NCBI RefSeq assembly: GCF_900100305.1
Contig: NZ_FNEY01000019.1
Location: 33,566-97,565, forward strand
Source of the DNA: Paracidovorax citrulli
GTDB taxonomy: Bacteria > Pseudomonadota > Gammaproteobacteria > Burkholderiales > Burkholderiaceae_C
Length of the DNA stretch: 64,000 bases
Reading direction: 5' to 3'
Within the stretch, counting starts at the first letter, position 1. Each line of letters begins with the position of its first letter. The notes beneath the pieces are model-generated. The model was not told the DNA's origin and searched no databases. It saw only the letters and a program-made list of their open reading frames with translations. The position numbers were made by a program, and so were the translations under genes. This document shows positions 1 to 10,209 of this stretch, in pieces.

Positions 1-1058
<1,058 letters not shown>

Positions 1059-1107
1059 ACGTAAGAAGAGGGCGCCGCCTGGGCGAAAAGGTGACTGATG
1101 GGTTTTG

Positions 1108-1143
1108 TTACCCGACAAAAACAATAGGGTTTTGTGCTATACT
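1108..1143 (+). promoter_or_regulatory. Putative IscR type-1 operator and isc promoter
   Basis: Bases 1108-1132 match the published 25-base IscR type-1 consensus, as I recall it, at 20 of 25 positions. The left arm reads TTACCCGAC, then comes an A-rich centre, and the right arm contains TAGGGT. A -10-like TATACT follows at 1138-1143, so the site covers the expected -35 region, which fits autorepression by [2Fe-2S]-IscR. No good -35 box is visible. Seen: the match and its position. Inferred: binding and repression. Confidence 0.6.
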
Positions 1144-1314
1144 TGGGCGCAACACTCAAGAAAACAGCCCACGAAGAAGGGCTCCTGTGCTCCCCGTCCA
1201 TGGGGCTTCGTGCGGGAGTGTAGGGGCGGAGACGAGCCGGCGACCTCTGCGGTATGCCCAGTGCCATCGGGTTCCGGCATTTCTATAACGGACAAGCTAG
1301 CAAAGGAGCTTGCG

Positions 1315-1851
1315 ATGCGTCTCACTACCAAAGGCCGTTTCGCGGTCACCGCAATGATCGACCTGGCCCTCCGCCAGAACAATGGTCCCGTCACGCTGGC
1401 GGCCATCAGCCAGCGCCAGCAGATTTCGCTGTCGTACCTGGAGCAGCTCTTCGGCAAGCTGCGCCGCCATGAACTCGTCGAATCCACCCGCGGCCCGGGC
1501 GGCGGCTACACCCTGGCCCGCAAGGCGGCCGACATCACCGTCGCCGACATCATCGTGTCGGTGGACGAACCCATCGACGCCACGCAATGCGGCGGCAAGG
1601 AAAACTGCCTGGGCGAGGCGGGCCGCTGCATGACGCACGAGCTGTGGGCCTCCCTGAACCAGCGCATGGTCGAGTTCCTGGACTCCGTCACGCTGCAGAA
1701 GCTGGTGGACGACCAGATCGCCAAGGGCGTGCAGATCGAGGACAAGCCGGTGGTCCGCCGCGCCATTTCCACGACGCCGGTGGTCAAGCCCATCCGCGTG
1801 AATGCACCCAACTCCGTGTTCGCCCTGGGCAACGCATTCGCCAAATCCTGA
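1315..1851 (+). CDS. iscR: Fe-S cluster assembly transcriptional regulator IscR (Rrf2 family)
   Basis: [2Fe-2S] sensor repressor of the isc operon. The protein has 178 residues: an N-terminal Rrf2 winged helix (MRLTTKGRFAVTAMIDLAL), the recognition region SLSYLEQLFGKLR, and the cluster ligands Cys92, Cys98 and Cys105 with His108. In E. coli IscR the third Cys is 104 and the His 107, so one residue is inserted here. The start is fixed by AAAGGAG just upstream of the ATG at 1315; an open extension upstream to 1105 runs through the promoter and is rejected. First gene of iscR-iscS-iscU-iscA-hscB-hscA-fdx. The C-terminus is about 15 residues longer than in E. coli. Confidence 0.96.
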   Translation: MRLTTKGRFAVTAMIDLALRQNNGPVTLAAISQRQQISLSYLEQLFGKLRRHELVESTRGPGGGYTLARKAADITVADIIVSVDEPIDATQCGGKENCLGEAGRCMTHELWASLNQRMVEFLDSVTLQKLVDDQIAKGVQIEDKPVVRRAISTTPVVKPIRVNAPNSVFALGNAFAKS

Positions 1852-1866
1852 ACCCGACGGCCCGGG

Positions 1867-1887
1867 CGACCCCGGGGTTCGGGGTCG
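1867..1887 (+). other. GC-rich hairpin between iscR and iscS
   Basis: Inverted repeat CGACCCC / GGGGTCG (1867-1873 and 1881-1887) with a 7-base loop in the 96-base gap between iscR and iscS. There is no U-run, so it is not a classical terminator. In E. coli a structure at the equivalent place stabilises the iscR part of the mRNA while iscSUA is degraded; a similar role here is only inference. Confidence 0.35.
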
Positions 1888-1947
1888 GCTCGGTCAGGGC
1901 CGCTCCCGTCGCCACGATTCGCCAGCCAGACATTTACTGAGCCAGCC

Positions 1948-3168
1948 ATGGACATGACACCGCATTTCCCCATCTACCTGGACTATGGAGCCACGACGCC
2001 GGTCGATCCGCGCGTGGTGGACGCCATGATCCCCTGGTTGCGCGAGCACTTCGGCAACCCGGCGTCGCGCAGCCATGCGTGGGGCTGGGAAGCCGAGGAG
2101 GCCGTGGAAAAGGCGCGTGCCGACGTCGCGGCGCTCATCCAAGCGGATCCCCGCGAGATCGTCTGGACCAGCGGTGCCACCGAGTCCAACAACCTCGCCA
2201 TCAAGGGCGCAGGCCATTTCTACAAGGGCAAGGGCAAGCACCTCATCACCGTCAAGACGGAGCACAAGGCCGTTCTCGACACGATGCGCGAGATGGAGCG
2301 CCAGGGCTTCGAGGTCACCTACCTGGACGTGCAGGAAAACGGCCTGCTCGATTTCGAAGTGCTGAAGGCGGCCATCCGCCCCGACACGATCCTGCTGAGC
2401 GTGATGTTCGTGAATAACGAGATCGGCGTCATTCAGGACATTCCCGCGATCGGCGCGCTGTGCCGCGAAAAGGGCGTCATCTTCCACGTCGATGCGGCCC
2501 AGGCCACCGGCAAGGTGGAGATCGACCTGCAGACCCTGCCGGTGGACCTCATGAGCCTGGCTTCGCACAAGACCTACGGCCCCAAGGGCATCGGTGCGCT
2601 CTATGTGCGCCGCAAGCCCCGGGTGCGCCTGGAGGCGCAGATGCACGGTGGAGGGCACGAGCGCGGCATGCGCTCCGGCACCCTGCCGACGCACCAGATC
2701 GTCGGCATGGGCGAGGCCTTCCGCATCGCCCGCGAAGAAATGGCGCAGGACCTTGCCAAGGTCCGCGTGCTGCAGAAGCGCCTGCTCGACGGGCTGACCG
2801 ACATCGAACAGGTGTTCGTGAACGGCGACCTCGAGCGCCGCGTGCCGCACAACCTCAACATCAGCTTCAACTTCGTCGAAGGCGAATCGCTGATCATGGG
2901 TATCAAGGGCCTGGCGGTGTCGTCGGGCTCCGCGTGCACCTCCGCGAGCCTGGAGCCCAGCTACGTGCTGCGCGCGCTGGGCCGCAGCGACGAACTGGCG
3001 CACAGCAGCCTGCGCATGACGATCGGCCGGTTCACCACCGAGGAAGAGATCGATGTCGCGGTGTCCTCCATCCGCCACAACGTCGCCAAGCTGCGCGAAC
3101 TGAGCCCCCTGTGGGAAATGTACAAGGATGGCGTGGACATCAGCTCCATCCAATGGGCTGCCCACTGA
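1948..3168 (+). CDS. iscS: Cysteine desulfurase IscS
   Basis: PLP-dependent enzyme that removes sulfur from L-cysteine as an enzyme-bound persulfide and passes it to IscU and other acceptors. The 406-residue length matches the family (404 in E. coli). The PLP lysine is Lys208 in [12 protein letters not shown], and the persulfide cysteine is Cys330 in the mobile loop [10 protein letters not shown]. The N-terminus [16 protein letters not shown] is typical. A second in-frame ATG lies six bases downstream and either could be used. It begins 96 bases after iscR and is followed 39 bases later by iscU. Confidence 0.97.
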   Translation: MDMTPHFPIYLDYGATTPVDPRVVDAMIPWLREHFGNPASRSHAWGWEAEEAVEKARADVAALIQADPREIVWTSGATESNNLAIKGAGHFYKGKGKHLITVKTEHKAVLDTMREMERQGFEVTYLDVQENGLLDFEVLKAAIRPDTILLSVMFVNNEIGVIQDIPAIGALCREKGVIFHVDAAQATGKVEIDLQTLPVDLMSLASHKTYGPKGIGALYVRRKPRVRLEAQMHGGGHERGMRSGTLPTHQIVGMGEAFRIAREEMAQDLAKVRVLQKRLLDGLTDIEQVFVNGDLERRVPHNLNISFNFVEGESLIMGIKGLAVSSGSACTSASLEPSYVLRALGRSDELAHSSLRMTIGRFTTEEEIDVAVSSIRHNVAKLRELSPLWEMYKDGVDISSIQWAAH

Positions 3169-3207
3169 TCCCGGCAGCCACGAAGAAGTGAAAGGCAGGT
3201 AGAAATC

Positions 3208-3606
3208 ATGGCTTACTCCGACAAGGTCATCGACCATTACGAAAACCCCCGCAACGTGGGTTCGTTCGACAAGAGCGACGATTCCGTGGGCACCGGCATG
3301 GTGGGCGCTCCCGCCTGCGGCGACGTGATGAAGCTGCAGATCAAGGTGAACCCGGAAACCGGTGTGATCGAGGACGCACGGTTCAAGACGTATGGCTGCG
3401 GCTCGGCCATCGCTTCCTCGTCCCTGGTCACCGAATGGGTCAAGGGCAAGACGCTGGACGAGGCGGCGGCGCTCAAGAACGCCGAGATCGCCCAGGAACT
3501 GGCTCTGCCGCCGGTCAAGATCCATTGCTCCATCCTGGCCGAGGATGCGATCAAGGCCGCCGTGCAGGACTACAAGGCCAAGCACTCGGCCCTGGCGGGA
3601 GCCTGA
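3208..3606 (+). CDS. iscU: Fe-S cluster scaffold protein IscU
   Basis: Scaffold on which the nascent [2Fe-2S] cluster is built from IscS sulfur. The 132-residue protein keeps all conserved ligands: Cys37 with Asp39 (APACGDV), Cys64 (YGCGSA) and Cys107 (HCSIL). Residues 100-104 (LPPVK) form the recognition motif for the HscA chaperone, which is encoded further along the operon. The start is the ATG after an AGGTAG-like ribosome site. It lies 6 bases before iscA, so translational coupling is likely. Confidence 0.97.
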   Translation: MAYSDKVIDHYENPRNVGSFDKSDDSVGTGMVGAPACGDVMKLQIKVNPETGVIEDARFKTYGCGSAIASSSLVTEWVKGKTLDEAAALKNAEIAQELALPPVKIHCSILAEDAIKAAVQDYKAKHSALAGA

Positions 3607-3612
3607 CCGGCC

Positions 3613-3936
3613 ATGGCGATCACTCTCACGGAAGCCGCAGCGCGGCACGTCAGCCGGTACCTGTCCCGCAGAGGCAAGGGCCTGGGCGTGCGTCTGGGGG
3701 TGAAGACCACCGGTTGCTCCGGCCTGGCCTACAAGCTGGAGTATGTCGATGAGCCCGAGCCGGAGGACGTGATCTTCGAGGACCACGGCGTCAAGGTGCT
3801 GATCGACCCGAAGAGCCTGGCGTATATCGACGGCACGCAGCTGGATTTCGTGCGGGAAGGATTGAACGAAGGTTTTCGCTTCAACAATCCCAACGAGCGC
3901 GACCGCTGCGGCTGCGGGGAAAGTTTCCGCGTCTGA
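3613..3936 (+). CDS. iscA: A-type Fe-S carrier protein IscA
   Basis: Carrier that accepts clusters from IscU and delivers them to apo-proteins. The protein has 107 residues with the three invariant cysteines Cys35 (TTGCSGLAY), Cys99 and Cys101 (CGCGESF), at the same numbers as in E. coli IscA. It directly follows iscU. A terminator-like hairpin lies between its stop and hscB, so iscA may end the most abundant transcript. Confidence 0.96.
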   Translation: MAITLTEAAARHVSRYLSRRGKGLGVRLGVKTTGCSGLAYKLEYVDEPEPEDVIFEDHGVKVLIDPKSLAYIDGTQLDFVREGLNEGFRFNNPNERDRCGCGESFRV

Positions 3937-3989
3937 GCCGTCCGGCCCTCCGGGCGTTTCTGCCGGTGTCGCCGGCATGGACCATGACG

Positions 3990-4022
3990 AACCGCCATCG
4001 CAGGTGTGCTGGCGGTTTTTTT
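3990..4022 (+). terminator. Intrinsic terminator/attenuator inside the isc operon (iscA-hscB)
   Basis: An 8-base perfect stem AACCGCCA (3990-3997) / TGGCGGTT (4010-4017) with a 12-base loop is followed by an uninterrupted T7 tract (4016-4022). This is a textbook intrinsic terminator shape. It ends only six bases before the hscB start at 4029, so readthrough must occur for hscB-hscA-fdx unless they have another promoter. The effect on expression is inferred. Confidence 0.6.
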
Positions 4023-4028
4023 CTTGAC

Positions 4029-4547
4029 ATGAATCTGCAATCCGACGATTTCGAGCTTTTCGACCTGCCCAAGCGCTTCGCCCAGGAGCGCCCGGCGATC
4101 GATGCCCGCTGGAAAGCCCTGCAGCGGGAGGCCCATCCCGACCGCTTCGCGGCGCAGGGCGCGGCGGCCCAGAGGGTGGCGATGCAATGGTCCGTGCGCA
4201 TCAATGAGGCCTACCAGCGGCTGAAGGATCCGATCCGCCGGGCGGCCTACCTGTGCGAACTCCACGGGGCCCCCATCCAGGCGGAGGACAACACGGCCAT
4301 GCCGGCGGCATTCCTGATGCAGCAGATGGAGTGGCGCGAAGCCCTCGACGATGCCGCCGACGGGGCCGCCATCGACCGGCTGGAGGCGGAGGTGCGACAG
4401 GCCCGTGGCGACGCACTGGATCGCTGCGGCGAACTGATCGACGTGCGCCAGGACTATGCGGCCGCGGCGGGGGCTGTCAGAGGCCTTATGTTCATTGAGC
4501 GCTTTGCGCTCGACATCGATCGCCGCCGGGAGCAACTGGAACAATAG
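4029..4547 (+). CDS. hscB: Co-chaperone HscB (J-domain protein)
   Basis: J-protein that brings loaded IscU to the Hsp70 HscA and stimulates its ATPase. The 172-residue protein has an N-terminal J domain with the HPD triad at 36-38 (EAHPDRF), then the helical IscU-binding C-terminal domain. I chose the ATG at 4029 ([14 protein letters not shown]): an in-frame start at 3966 would put the terminator hairpin inside the coding region and adds residues unlike the family. There is no obvious Shine-Dalgarno site, because the T-tract occupies that place. hscA follows after 107 bases. Confidence 0.93.
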   Translation: MNLQSDDFELFDLPKRFAQERPAIDARWKALQREAHPDRFAAQGAAAQRVAMQWSVRINEAYQRLKDPIRRAAYLCELHGAPIQAEDNTAMPAAFLMQQMEWREALDDAADGAAIDRLEAEVRQARGDALDRCGELIDVRQDYAAAAGAVRGLMFIERFALDIDRRREQLEQ

Positions 4548-4654
4548 CCCCTTGCTTCTTCCGCAGGCCCGCATGGCCTCGCGCGTTTTCCATTTTCCGG
4601 AGCAGGGCGCCTTCGCGACCCACTTTACCCTCCGGCTTGCACGTTACCACCACC

Positions 4655-6517
4655 ATGGCGCTTCTGCAGATTTCCGAACCCGGCCAGTCCCCGAATCCCC
4701 ACCAGCGCCGCATCGCGGTCGGTATCGATCTCGGGACGACCCACTCCCTGGTGGCCGCCGTGCGCAATGGTGCCGCGGAGTGCCTGCCGGATGCCGAGGG
4801 CCGGTTGCTGCTGCCTTCGGTGGTGCGCTACCTGCCCCAGGGACGCCGGCAGATCGGCTACGCGGCCATGGACTCCCGGTCGGAAGACGCCGCCAACACC
4901 CTGGTGTCTGTCAAGCGCTTCATGGGCCGCGGGCTCAAGGATATCGACCATCCCGAGCGCCTGCCCTACGCCTTCGTTCCCGGCCAGGAAGGCGACATGG
5001 TGGCGATGCAAACCGTGGACGGGGTGAAGTCTCCCGTCGAGGTGAGCGCGGAAATCCTGGCCGAACTGCGCCACCGTGCCGAAGACACCTTCGACGAGGA
5101 CCTCTACGGCGCGGTGATCACCGTGCCTGCCTATTTCGACGACGCGCAGCGGCAGGCGACCAAGGACGCCGCCCGTCTGGCGGGCCTGAACCTGCTGCGC
5201 CTCATCAACGAACCCACGGCTGCGGCCATTGCCTACGGCCTGGACAATGCCAGCGAGGGCGTCTATGCGGTCTATGACCTGGGCGGTGGAACCTTCGACA
5301 TTTCCATCCTGCGCCTGACGCAGGGGGTGTTCGAGGTGATCGCCACCGGTGGTGATTCCGCGCTCGGCGGCGACGACTACGATGCCGTGCTGGCGGAGTG
5401 GGCGCTGCAGCGGCTGGGCATCCGGGCCGAAAGCGCGCAGGACAAGGCGGCAGCGCGCATCGCGGCACGGGCGTGCAAGGAAGGGCTGACGGCCGCCGAG
5501 AGCGCGCTGTTTTCGGCGCGTATCGGCGGCAACGAGGTCCGGCTGGACGTGCTCCGCGGTGATTTCGATGCCATCACGTCGGCGCTGACGGAGCGCACGC
5601 TGGCGGCGGTACGACGTGCCTTGCGGGATGCGCGCCTGCAGCGGGAGGACATCCAGGGCGTCGTGATGGTCGGCGGGTCCACCCGCATGCCGCAGATCCA
5701 GCGCGCGGTGGCCGCGTTCTTCGGCACCGAGCCCTTGAACAACCTGAATCCGGACGAGGTGGTCGCCCTGGGCGCCGCCATCCAGGCGCACCAGCTTGCC
5801 GGCAATGACCCGGCGGGCGACATGCTGCTGCTGGACGTGATCCCCCTGTCGCTGGGCATCGAAACCATGGGAGGGCTCGTGGAGCGCATCATCTCGCGCA
5901 ACGAGACCATTCCCACCGCCAAGGCCCAGGATTTCACGACCTACAAGGACGGCCAGACGGCCCTGGCCATCCATGTGGTGCAGGGCGAGCGGGACCTGGT
6001 CGCGGATTGCCGCAGCCTGGCCCGCTTCGAGCTGCGCGGCATCCCGCCGATGGCGGCGGGAGCGGCGCGCATCCGCGTCACTTTCACGGTGGATGCCGAT
6101 GGCCTGCTGGGCGTGAGCGCGCGCGAGCAGAGCACGGGTGTCGAAGCGCGGGTGGACGTCAAGCCGTCCTACGGCCTGTCCGACGACCAGATCGCGCGCA
6201 TGCTGCAGGAAGGTTTCGCCACGGCGGGCGAGGACATGCGGGCCCGTGCGCTGGTCGAGGCCCGCGTGGAGGCGGACCGCATGCTCATGGCGACCCGCAC
6301 GGCGCTGGAGGCCGACGGCGATATCCTTCCGCCGGGCGAGCGCCAGTCCATCGACGTGCTCGTGCAGGCATTGGAGGCAGTGCGCGAGCATGAAGATGCC
6401 TCCGCCATCGATGCCGCGACCCAGGCCCTCGCCAGGGGCACGGAAGCTTTCGCCGCCCGGCGCATGAACCGGGGCATCCAGCAGGCGCTGGCCGGCAAGA
6501 GCGTCCAGAGCCTCTGA
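4655..6517 (+). CDS. hscA: Fe-S assembly Hsp70 chaperone HscA
   Basis: Specialised DnaK-type ATPase that drives cluster release from IscU, recognising its LPPVK motif. The 620-residue protein (616 in E. coli) has the nucleotide-binding domain first ([13 protein letters not shown], the phosphate loop [15 protein letters not shown], the adenosine motif [11 protein letters not shown]), then the substrate-binding domain. I chose the ATG at 4655 over the in-frame TTG at 4637. It has no strong ribosome-binding site. hscB precedes it and fdx follows 34 bases later. Confidence 0.96.
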   Translation: MALLQISEPGQSPNPHQRRIAVGIDLGTTHSLVAAVRNGAAECLPDAEGRLLLPSVVRYLPQGRRQIGYAAMDSRSEDAANTLVSVKRFMGRGLKDIDHPERLPYAFVPGQEGDMVAMQTVDGVKSPVEVSAEILAELRHRAEDTFDEDLYGAVITVPAYFDDAQRQATKDAARLAGLNLLRLINEPTAAAIAYGLDNASEGVYAVYDLGGGTFDISILRLTQGVFEVIATGGDSALGGDDYDAVLAEWALQRLGIRAESAQDKAAARIAARACKEGLTAAESALFSARIGGNEVRLDVLRGDFDAITSALTERTLAAVRRALRDARLQREDIQGVVMVGGSTRMPQIQRAVAAFFGTEPLNNLNPDEVVALGAAIQAHQLAGNDPAGDMLLLDVIPLSLGIETMGGLVERIISRNETIPTAKAQDFTTYKDGQTALAIHVVQGERDLVADCRSLARFELRGIPPMAAGAARIRVTFTVDADGLLGVSAREQSTGVEARVDVKPSYGLSDDQIARMLQEGFATAGEDMRARALVEARVEADRMLMATRTALEADGDILPPGERQSIDVLVQALEAVREHEDASAIDAATQALARGTEAFAARRMNRGIQQALAGKSVQSL

Positions 6518-6551
6518 GGCACCAGAACATCCTTTCAAGCCAGCCCACGAC

Positions 6552-6890
6552 ATGCCTGTCATCAAGATACTGCCCCATCCCGAATACTGTCCTGCCGGCA
6601 CGGAGGTAAGCGCGCCCGCGGGCACCTCGATCTGCGAAGCCCTGCTGGACAATGGCATCAAGATCGAGCACGCCTGCGACATGAGCTGCGCCTGCACCAC
6701 CTGCCATGTGATCGTGCGGCAGGGCTACGAGTCGCTCAACGAGGCCGAGGAAGAGGAGGAAGACCTGCTCGACCGGGCCTGGGGGCTCGAGCCGCAGTCG
6801 CGGCTGTCCTGCCAGGCGATCCTTGCGCAGAAGGACGTGACGGTGGAGATTCCAAAGTACACGATCAACCATGCCAAGGAGAACCACTGA
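6552..6890 (+). CDS. fdx: Isc-type [2Fe-2S] ferredoxin
   Basis: Adrenodoxin-type ferredoxin that supplies electrons for cluster assembly on IscU. The 112-residue protein has ligands Cys42, Cys48, Cys51 and Cys87, identical in number to E. coli Fdx, and the acidic segment EAEEEEEDLLDRAWGLE that interacts with partners. It is the last gene of the isc cluster; no iscX-like small gene is seen in the 58 bases before dnaQ, where E. coli has iscX. Confidence 0.96.
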   Translation: MPVIKILPHPEYCPAGTEVSAPAGTSICEALLDNGIKIEHACDMSCACTTCHVIVRQGYESLNEAEEEEEDLLDRAWGLEPQSRLSCQAILAQKDVTVEIPKYTINHAKENH

Positions 6891-6948
6891 TGCAGGCCCA
6901 GGCTGAATTCCGCCCGGTCGGTACCGCGGCATGTGCAGGAGGCCGGGC

Positions 6949-7680
6949 ATGACGCGGCAGATCGTTCTCGATACCGAAACCACGGGCCTGTCCGCGGAGG
7001 GTGGCGACCGCATCATCGAACTGGGATGCGTGGAGCTGTTGAACCGCAAACTGACCGGCAACAACCTGCACCTGTACTTCAACCCGGAGCGCGACAGCCA
7101 CGAGGACGCGCTGAAGGTGCACGGCATCAGCAACGAGTTCCTGAAGGACAAGCCCAAGTTCGCCGAGGTGGTGGACGAGATCCTGGAATACCTCCAGGGT
7201 GCTGAAATCATCATCCACAACGCGGCCTTCGACGTGGGCTTCCTGAACAAGGAGCTGGAGCTGACGGGTCGTCCCGCGTTCACCAGCTACGTCGAGAGCG
7301 TGACGGACACGCTGGTGATGGCCAAGGAGATGTACCCGGGCAAGCGCAACTCGCTGGACGCGCTGTGCGACCGGCTGGGCGTGGACAACTCCGGTCGTAC
7401 GCTGCACGGGGCGCTGCTGGACGCGGAGCTGCTGGCCGATGTGTACATCAACCTCACGCGCGGCCAGGATGCGCTGCTGATCGCCGACGACGCGCAGGAG
7501 GGCGATGAAACCGCCGTGCGCCTGGCGCCCGTGGATCTTTCGGCCTTCACGCTGCCGGTGCTCCTGGCCAGCGAGCAGGAACTGGCTGCGCACGACGAAG
7601 TCCTGGCCCAGATCGACAAGGCCAGCGGCGGCAAAACTATTTGGAAAATTTCTTCGGACGGCCAAAAAGCTATGCCATAA
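6949..7680 (+). CDS. dnaQ: DNA polymerase III epsilon subunit (3'-5' proofreading exonuclease)
   Basis: Proofreading subunit of the replicative polymerase. The 243-residue DEDD exonuclease has Exo I RQIVLDTETTGLS, Exo II HNAAFDVGFLN and Exo III HGALLDAELLADVY. The start at 6949 is decided by GGAGG ending six bases upstream; an in-frame ATG at 6931 lies upstream of that site. The last ~16 codons (from about 7634) are unusually AT-rich (GKTIWKISSDGQKAMP), unlike the rest of the gene, and seem to hold the promoter for the tRNA genes that follow. No rnhA is adjacent. Confidence 0.95.
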   Translation: MTRQIVLDTETTGLSAEGGDRIIELGCVELLNRKLTGNNLHLYFNPERDSHEDALKVHGISNEFLKDKPKFAEVVDEILEYLQGAEIIIHNAAFDVGFLNKELELTGRPAFTSYVESVTDTLVMAKEMYPGKRNSLDALCDRLGVDNSGRTLHGALLDAELLADVYINLTRGQDALLIADDAQEGDETAVRLAPVDLSAFTLPVLLASEQELAAHDEVLAQIDKASGGKTIWKISSDGQKAMP

Positions 7681-7681
7681 T
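7653..7681 (+). promoter_or_regulatory. Possible tRNA-Val promoter within the dnaQ 3' end
   Basis: A -10-like CATAAT (7676-7681) lies 17 bases after TTCGGA (7653-7658), in an AT-rich patch that overlaps the dnaQ stop codon. The predicted start of transcription would be about 20 bases before the first tRNA. The -35 match is poor (3 of 6), so this rests on spacing, base composition and position. Confidence 0.35.
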
Positions 7682-7707
7682 CATGGGCTGCCGCAACAAC
7701 GGCACTG

Positions 7708-7782
7708 GGGTGATTAGCTCAGCGGTAGAGCACTGCCTTCACACGGCAGGGGTCACATGTTCGATCCATGTATCACCCACCA
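7708..7782 (+). tRNA. tRNA-Val (anticodon CAC), copy 1
   Basis: The 75-base cloverleaf includes an encoded CCA end. The acceptor stem is GGGTGAT / ATCACCC, the D arm GCTC / GAGC, the anticodon stem CTGCC / GGCAG with loop TTCACAC (anticodon CAC, reading GTG), and the T arm ACATG / CATGT with loop TTCGATC. All stems pair without mismatch. It is identical to the copy 44 bases downstream. Confidence 0.97.
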
Positions 7783-7826
7783 GTTTTGATCCGGACGGGC
7801 TGCTTTCCAGGTGGTTCTTCCGTAAA

Positions 7827-7901
7827 GGGTGATTAGCTCAGCGGTAGAGCACTGCCTTCACACGGCAGGGGTCACATGTTCGATCCATGTATCACCCACC
7901 A
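7827..7901 (+). tRNA. tRNA-Val (anticodon CAC), copy 2
   Basis: Identical in all 75 bases to the copy at 7708-7782, including the encoded CCA. The 44-base spacer carries no promoter-like sequence, so both are probably cut from one transcript that ends at the terminator starting at 7909. Some tRNA sequence can be read as protein in frame with the next gene, but this is not coding. Confidence 0.97.
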
Positions 7902-7908
7902 TTCCAGA

Positions 7909-7940
7909 CCCCCTGCAGGCCCTGCCTGCAGGGGGTTTTT
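7909..7940 (+). terminator. Intrinsic terminator of the tRNA-Val pair
   Basis: An 11-base perfect stem CCCCCTGCAGG / CCTGCAGGGGG with loop CCCTG is followed by TTTTT. It begins 8 bases after the second tRNA, exactly where the tRNA transcript should end. Confidence 0.9.
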
Positions 7941-8038
7941 GCTTTGCGCGCGCTGGCGGCCAGGCGCTGCTCCCGGCGCCGGCGGCGGCGGCTCCTCGGC
8001 CACAATCCGGCTTTCTTCCTGCCAGACGCAAGGCTGCC

Positions 8039-9109
8039 GTGATCATCTACCACAACCCCTCGCACCGTCTCCACGCGCCGGTCCACGAGTTCTTCCGGGG
8101 CGAGCGTGTTCCCTGCTTCGAGAAGCCCGACCGCGCCGATTACGTGGAGGCCCGGCTGCGCCGGCAGGGTTACGCGCTGCGTGCTCCGGACACGGACAGC
8201 CAGGCCGTCCTGGCACGTGTGCACGCGCCGCGGTACCTGCGCTTCCTGCAGGACGCATGGCCGCAATGGCTGTCGCTGGATGAGCGCAATGCCGGCGTGC
8301 AGCCGTTTCCTTCGGTCTGGCCGGTGCGTACGCTGCGTGACGATGTCGAACCCGAGAACTTCGTCGCGCGGCTGGGCCTGTATTCCATGGACAACGGCTC
8401 ACCCCTGTCCGAAGGCACCTGGGCGGCAGCCAAGGCGGGTGCCGATGCGGCCGCGAGCGCGGCGGCCGCGGTGGCGGCGGGAGCGCGTGCCGCGTTCTGC
8501 TGCACCCGTCCTCCGGGCCACCACGCCGGGCCCGACTTCATGGGCGGCTACTGCTTTCTCAACAATGCGGCCGTGGCGGCCCAGTGGCTGCTCGATGCCG
8601 GCACCGCCCGCCGCGTGGCCGTGCTGGATGTGGACTACCACCATGGCAACGGCACGCAAAGCATCTTTTACGATCGCTCCGACGTGATGTGCATCAGCAT
8701 CCATGGCGACCCGCGGACCGAGTATCCGTTCTATCTGGGGCATGCCGACGAAACCGGCGCGGGCCCCGGCGCAGGCTTCAATTTCAATATCCCGCTGCCG
8801 GCCGGAACCGCCTTTCCCGACTGGCTCGGCGCGCTCGACCGGGCCTGCGCGCGTGTCGAGGAATGCGGCGCGCAGGCGCTGGTCGTGCCGCTGGGCCTCG
8901 ACACGTTCGAGGGCGACCCCATCTCGCGGTTCACGCTGTCGTCGCCGGACTTCATCGAAGTGGGCGCCAGACTCGCAGGCCTCGGGCTGCCGACGGTCTT
9001 CGTGCTCGAAGGCGGATACGCGGCTGCCGAACTGGGGGTGAACGCAGTCAACGTGCTCGAGGGCTTCGAGCGCGTGGCGGGCGGTGCCGGACCGGAAGGG
9101 CGGCCATGA
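8039..9109 (+). CDS. Histone deacetylase-family amidohydrolase (acetylpolyamine amidohydrolase-like)
   Basis: Zinc amidohydrolase of the HDAC/AphA superfamily that removes acetyl groups from acylated amines such as acetylpolyamines; the substrate cannot be read from sequence. The 356-residue protein has the catalytic His pair 161-162 ([15 protein letters not shown]), zinc ligands Asp199 and His201 in [12 protein letters not shown], the third Asp in [10 protein letters not shown], and LEGGYA near the end. The start is a GTG at 8039 ([14 protein letters not shown]); the frame stays open upstream into the tRNA, which is not coding. The stop overlaps the next ATG by four bases (ATGA), indicating translational coupling with the FAD oxidoreductase. 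Confidence 0.85.
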   Translation: MIIYHNPSHRLHAPVHEFFRGERVPCFEKPDRADYVEARLRRQGYALRAPDTDSQAVLARVHAPRYLRFLQDAWPQWLSLDERNAGVQPFPSVWPVRTLRDDVEPENFVARLGLYSMDNGSPLSEGTWAAAKAGADAAASAAAAVAAGARAAFCCTRPPGHHAGPDFMGGYCFLNNAAVAAQWLLDAGTARRVAVLDVDYHHGNGTQSIFYDRSDVMCISIHGDPRTEYPFYLGHADETGAGPGAGFNFNIPLPAGTAFPDWLGALDRACARVEECGAQALVVPLGLDTFEGDPISRFTLSSPDFIEVGARLAGLGLPTVFVLEGGYAAAELGVNAVNVLEGFERVAGGAGPEGRP

Positions 9110-10209
9110 GCGACGCGGTCGAATGCGTCGTCATCGGAGCGGGTGTGGTGGGGCTCGCGGTGGCCAGGGCGCTGGCGATGGAGGGCCGGGAGGTGCTCGT
9201 GCTGGAGGCCGCAGGGGCCATCGGCACTGGCACGAGCTCGCGCAACAGCGAGGTCATCCACGCGGGCATCTACTATCCGCAGGGCTCGCTCAAGGCGCGG
9301 CTGTGCGTGCAGGGCAGGGAGCTCCTGTATGCCTACTGCGCGCAGCGCGGGGTACCGCATCGCCGGTGCGGCAAGCTCATCGTCGCCACGTCGTCTTCGC
9401 AGTTCGCATCGCTCGATGGCATCGCGGCGCGCGCGCGGGCCAACGGTGTGTCCGACCTGCAGCGCCTCGGCCGTGACGAGGCCGTGGCGCTCGAGCCGGC
9501 CCTCGCATGTGCCGGTGCGCTATTGTCGCCCAGCACGGGCATCGTGGACAGCCACGCGCTCATGCTGGCACTGCAGGGGGATCTGGAGCACGCTGGCGGC
9601 ATCGTGGCACTCAACTCCGCTTTCTCCGCGGCGCAGTGCGGGTCGGACGGTATCCTGCTGCAGGCCGAGGACGGCACGAAGCTGCTCGCCCGCTGTGTCA
9701 TCAACGCGGCCGGTCTGCAGGCGCCGGCGGTGGCTCGCCGTTTCGCGGGCATGCGGCACGACATGGTGCCGGCGGCCTACTACGCCAAGGGAAGCTACTT
9801 CTCGTACTCCGGCCGGGCACCGTTTTCGCGGCTGGTCTATCCCGTGCCCGAGGCGGCAGGCCTGGGCGTGCACCTGACCCTCGATCTCGGAGGGCAGGCC
9901 AGGTTCGGCCCGGACGTGGAATGGGTCTCGGAAAGCGGCGATCTGGCGGTGGATCCCGCACGTGGCCAGGCGTTCTATGCAGAGGTGCGGAAGTACTGGC
10001 CGGCTTTGCAGGACGGGGCGCTCCAGCCTGCCTACGCGGGCATGCGTCCCAAGATCCACGGACCGCACGAGCCGGCCGCGGATTTCGTGGTCCAGGGCCC
10101 GGGGGTGCATGGGGTGCCGGGGCTGGTGCATCTGTACGGCATCGAATCGCCCGGGCTCACCAGTTGCCTGGCGATCGCGGAATACGTCACGGCCGCTGCG
10201 CGCGGCTGA
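9106..10209 (+). CDS. FAD-dependent oxidoreductase, L-2-hydroxyglutarate oxidase (LhgO)-like
   Basis: DAO-family flavoprotein of 367 residues. The N-terminal dinucleotide motif is [18 protein letters not shown], followed by the DAO/LhgO segment [20 protein letters not shown]; the C-terminal part reads [17 protein letters not shown]. These suit oxidases of 2-hydroxy acids such as L-2-hydroxyglutarate, probably delivering electrons to the membrane; the substrate is inferred from family resemblance. It starts within the stop codon of the amidohydrolase gene, so the two are co-translated. Glycine or amino-acid oxidase activity is an alternative. Confidence 0.75.
   Translation: MSDAVECVVIGAGVVGLAVARALAMEGREVLVLEAAGAIGTGTSSRNSEVIHAGIYYPQGSLKARLCVQGRELLYAYCAQRGVPHRRCGKLIVATSSSQFASLDGIAARARANGVSDLQRLGRDEAVALEPALACAGALLSPSTGIVDSHALMLALQGDLEHAGGIVALNSAFSAAQCGSDGILLQAEDGTKLLARCVINAAGLQAPAVARRFAGMRHDMVPAAYYAKGSYFSYSGRAPFSRLVYPVPEAAGLGVHLTLDLGGQARFGPDVEWVSESGDLAVDPARGQAFYAEVRKYWPALQDGALQPAYAGMRPKIHGPHEPAADFVVQGPGVHGVPGLVHLYGIESPGLTSCLAIAEYVTAAARG

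Noticed and set aside
1894..3978. A 694-codon minus-strand frame across iscS, iscU and iscA
   Set aside because: It is a mirror of conserved isc genes with no domain of its own and no promoter.
4024..4029. TTGACA as a -35 box for a separate hscB promoter
   Set aside because: No -10-like sequence lies at 15-19 bases, and the box overlaps the hscB start codon.
4625..6700. A 691-codon minus-strand frame opposite hscA
   Set aside because: It is composition-driven; hscA on the plus strand has all Hsp70 motifs.
7829..8038. Upstream extension of the amidohydrolase gene through the second tRNA
   Set aside because: It would encode tRNA and terminator sequence. The GTG at 8039 gives the family-like start.
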